Origin: DASVBE01 sp963770375
GTDB taxonomy: Bacteria; Actinomycetota; Actinomycetes; Streptosporangiales; Streptosporangiaceae
Assembly (NCBI GenBank): GCA_963770375.1
Contig: CAVYPM010000016.1
Location: 202,758-266,757, forward strand
Reading direction: 5' to 3'
DNA: 64,000 bases
Shown: piece after piece, positions 63,120-64,000 of the stretch
Numbering within the stretch: position 1 is the stretch's first letter
Layout of the letters: each line of letters starts with the position of its first letter
The notes under the pieces: model-generated
Told to the model about the DNA's origin: nothing
Seen by the model: only the letters and a program-made list of their open reading frames with translations
The model's database searches: none
Translations under genes and position numbers: made by a program

Positions 63120-63932
63120 TCAGCAGGTTCTTCCCTGGCCGGCCTTGGCGACGAGGCTGGCTATGGGCCAGGTCAGGTAGTGGCCGGCCTGCGCCTGGGT
63201 GATCGTGCCGGTGGCGACCAGGCGGCCGATGACGTGCTCTTCGCGGGCCCGGGCGCGGCCGGGGTGCGTGAGCGGGTCGTCGATGGACGGGCCCTGGACG
63301 AGGCCGGCCAGGAGCGCGGCCTTGGGCCAGGAAAGCTTGTCCGGGGTGATGCCGAAGTAGCCGCAGGAGGCGGCGGCCAGGCCGTAATCATTGTTCCCGT
63401 AGTACGCGACGTCGGCGTACATCTGGAGAATCTGGGCCGGTGTGTAGGTCATGCTGAGCTTGATGGCCAGGCCGATTTGCTTGGCTTCGGTGGTGAGGCC
63501 GTTGGACCGGCCGTTGGTGTAGAGCATCTTGGCGAGCTGCTGGTAGAGCGTGGCGCCGCCCCCGTCGGGCCCGCCGGTCACCCAGTTCTTGGCGACCCGC
63601 ACGACGGAAAACGGGTCGACGCCGGGCTCAGAGCCGAAACGGTGGTCCTCGGTGGCCTCGAGGGCGGCGGCGAATCTGTACGGTACGGGCGGGCCAGGGT
63701 AGACGGAGTTGTGGTCGCGGGCCATGTCGCCGGCGAGCTGCGGTGCGTTGCTCACGGACGGGGTGAGGATCCAGAGGGCGCCGAACGCAATCCCGGCGAG
63801 GGAGATTGCTGCGCCGGCCAGGATGGCGAGGTTGCGGAACCACCGCCGGGCGCGGGGGTGCCTGTGCTGCCCCTGTCCGGGGCCGGCGGTGAAGCCGGGT
63901 CCGGGGCCGGACGAGCGCTCCCCCACCGCCAT
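63120..63932 (-). CDS. Single-domain peptidoglycan glycosyltransferase-like protein (GT51)
   Basis: 270 residues: basic N-terminus, one membrane helix (~33-56), then a GT51 domain with catalytic Glu95 in EATEDHRF, GGATLYQQLAKMLYTNG, and a shortened distal lobe. It resembles monofunctional transglycosylases (MtgA) without a transpeptidase domain. The His usual after the first motif (FyxHxG) is Glu here (FGSEPG), and the second lobe is divergent, so lipid II polymerase activity is likely but not certain. Confidence 0.85.
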   Translation of the reverse strand: MAVGERSSGPGPGFTAGPGQGQHRHPRARRWFRNLAILAGAAISLAGIAFGALWILTPSVSNAPQLAGDMARDHNSVYPGPPVPYRFAAALEATEDHRFGSEPGVDPFSVVRVAKNWVTGGPDGGGATLYQQLAKMLYTNGRSNGLTTEAKQIGLAIKLSMTYTPAQILQMYADVAYYGNNDYGLAAASCGYFGITPDKLSWPKAALLAGLVQGPSIDDPLTHPGRARAREEHVIGRLVATGTITQAQAGHYLTWPIASLVAKAGQGRTC

Positions 63933-64000
63933 CGCGTTGCTCCGTCGTATGAGGACGGCCGCGCCCTGGCGGCAGGCCGTAACCGGATGTGCCCCTCGGC

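Overview
The window is high-GC DNA of actinobacterial style. Features pointing that way are dense GTG/ATG starts with 4-nt start/stop overlaps, GGAGG-type ribosome sites, LacI, TetR, SARP and ECF regulators in quantity, oligopeptide- and Liv-type ABC systems, paired acyl-CoA dehydrogenases, and families typical of Streptomyces and mycobacterial relatives (DUF1990, MpaB, DUF6886, LUD, CadI/ArsI). I cannot place the genus. I saw no rRNA, tRNA, CRISPR array, insertion sequence or prophage.

Layout. 1-1.9 kb: the end of a pentapeptide-repeat gene converges on an ammonium transporter (amt) across a 40-bp perfect palindrome. 2.2-12.9 kb: a sugar-type locus with three LacI operators, a LacI regulator, an oligopeptide-family ABC transporter (permease, permease-ATPase fusion, ATPase, lipoprotein), a GH3 beta-glucosidase and a strong terminator; I infer uptake and hydrolysis of a beta-linked oligosaccharide. 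13-15.5 kb: a VOC protein and a LysR/EamA divergent pair. 15.5-18.1 kb: an arsenic-type cluster (ArsR, aquaporin, oxidoreductase, ArsI/CadI) with a scrambled partial tandem duplication. 18.2-32.3 kb: mostly single genes: Maf, Lon-N domain, YjbR, two-HKD phospholipase D-like protein, FMN reductase, methyltransferases, GNAT, LUD, a SigJ/ECF41-like sigma factor, DUF1990, MpaB, papain-like, J-like, DksA-like and nucleotidyltransferase proteins.

32.3-44.0 kb: a nine-gene minus-strand operon (3-hydroxyisobutyrate-dehydrogenase-like, Liv binding protein, LivH/M/G/F, an M24 peptidase-fold protein lacking one metal ligand, and thiamine-diphosphate dehydrogenase E1 alpha and beta), with a divergent alpha/beta-hydrolase and a LacI regulator. 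It looks like a substrate-uptake and catabolic system of unknown substrate. 44-52.5 kb: HAD hydrolase, TetR, and an acyl-CoA catabolic cluster (semialdehyde dehydrogenase, two SDRs, three acyl-CoA dehydrogenases). 52.6-64 kb: DUF885 hydrolase, NodI/NodJ-like exporter, GtrA protein, a broken AfsR-like SARP regulator, a broken DrrAB exporter, and a single-domain peptidoglycan glycosyltransferase.

At least a dozen otherwise well-conserved genes are split by single-base frameshifts, usually next to short G or C runs, and these are dense at 58.9-62.7 kb. I read most as draft-assembly indels and annotate the whole genes, but true decay cannot be excluded. The arsenic-cluster duplication, the aldo/keto-reductase remnant and the DUF6886 remnant look like real rearrangement or decay.
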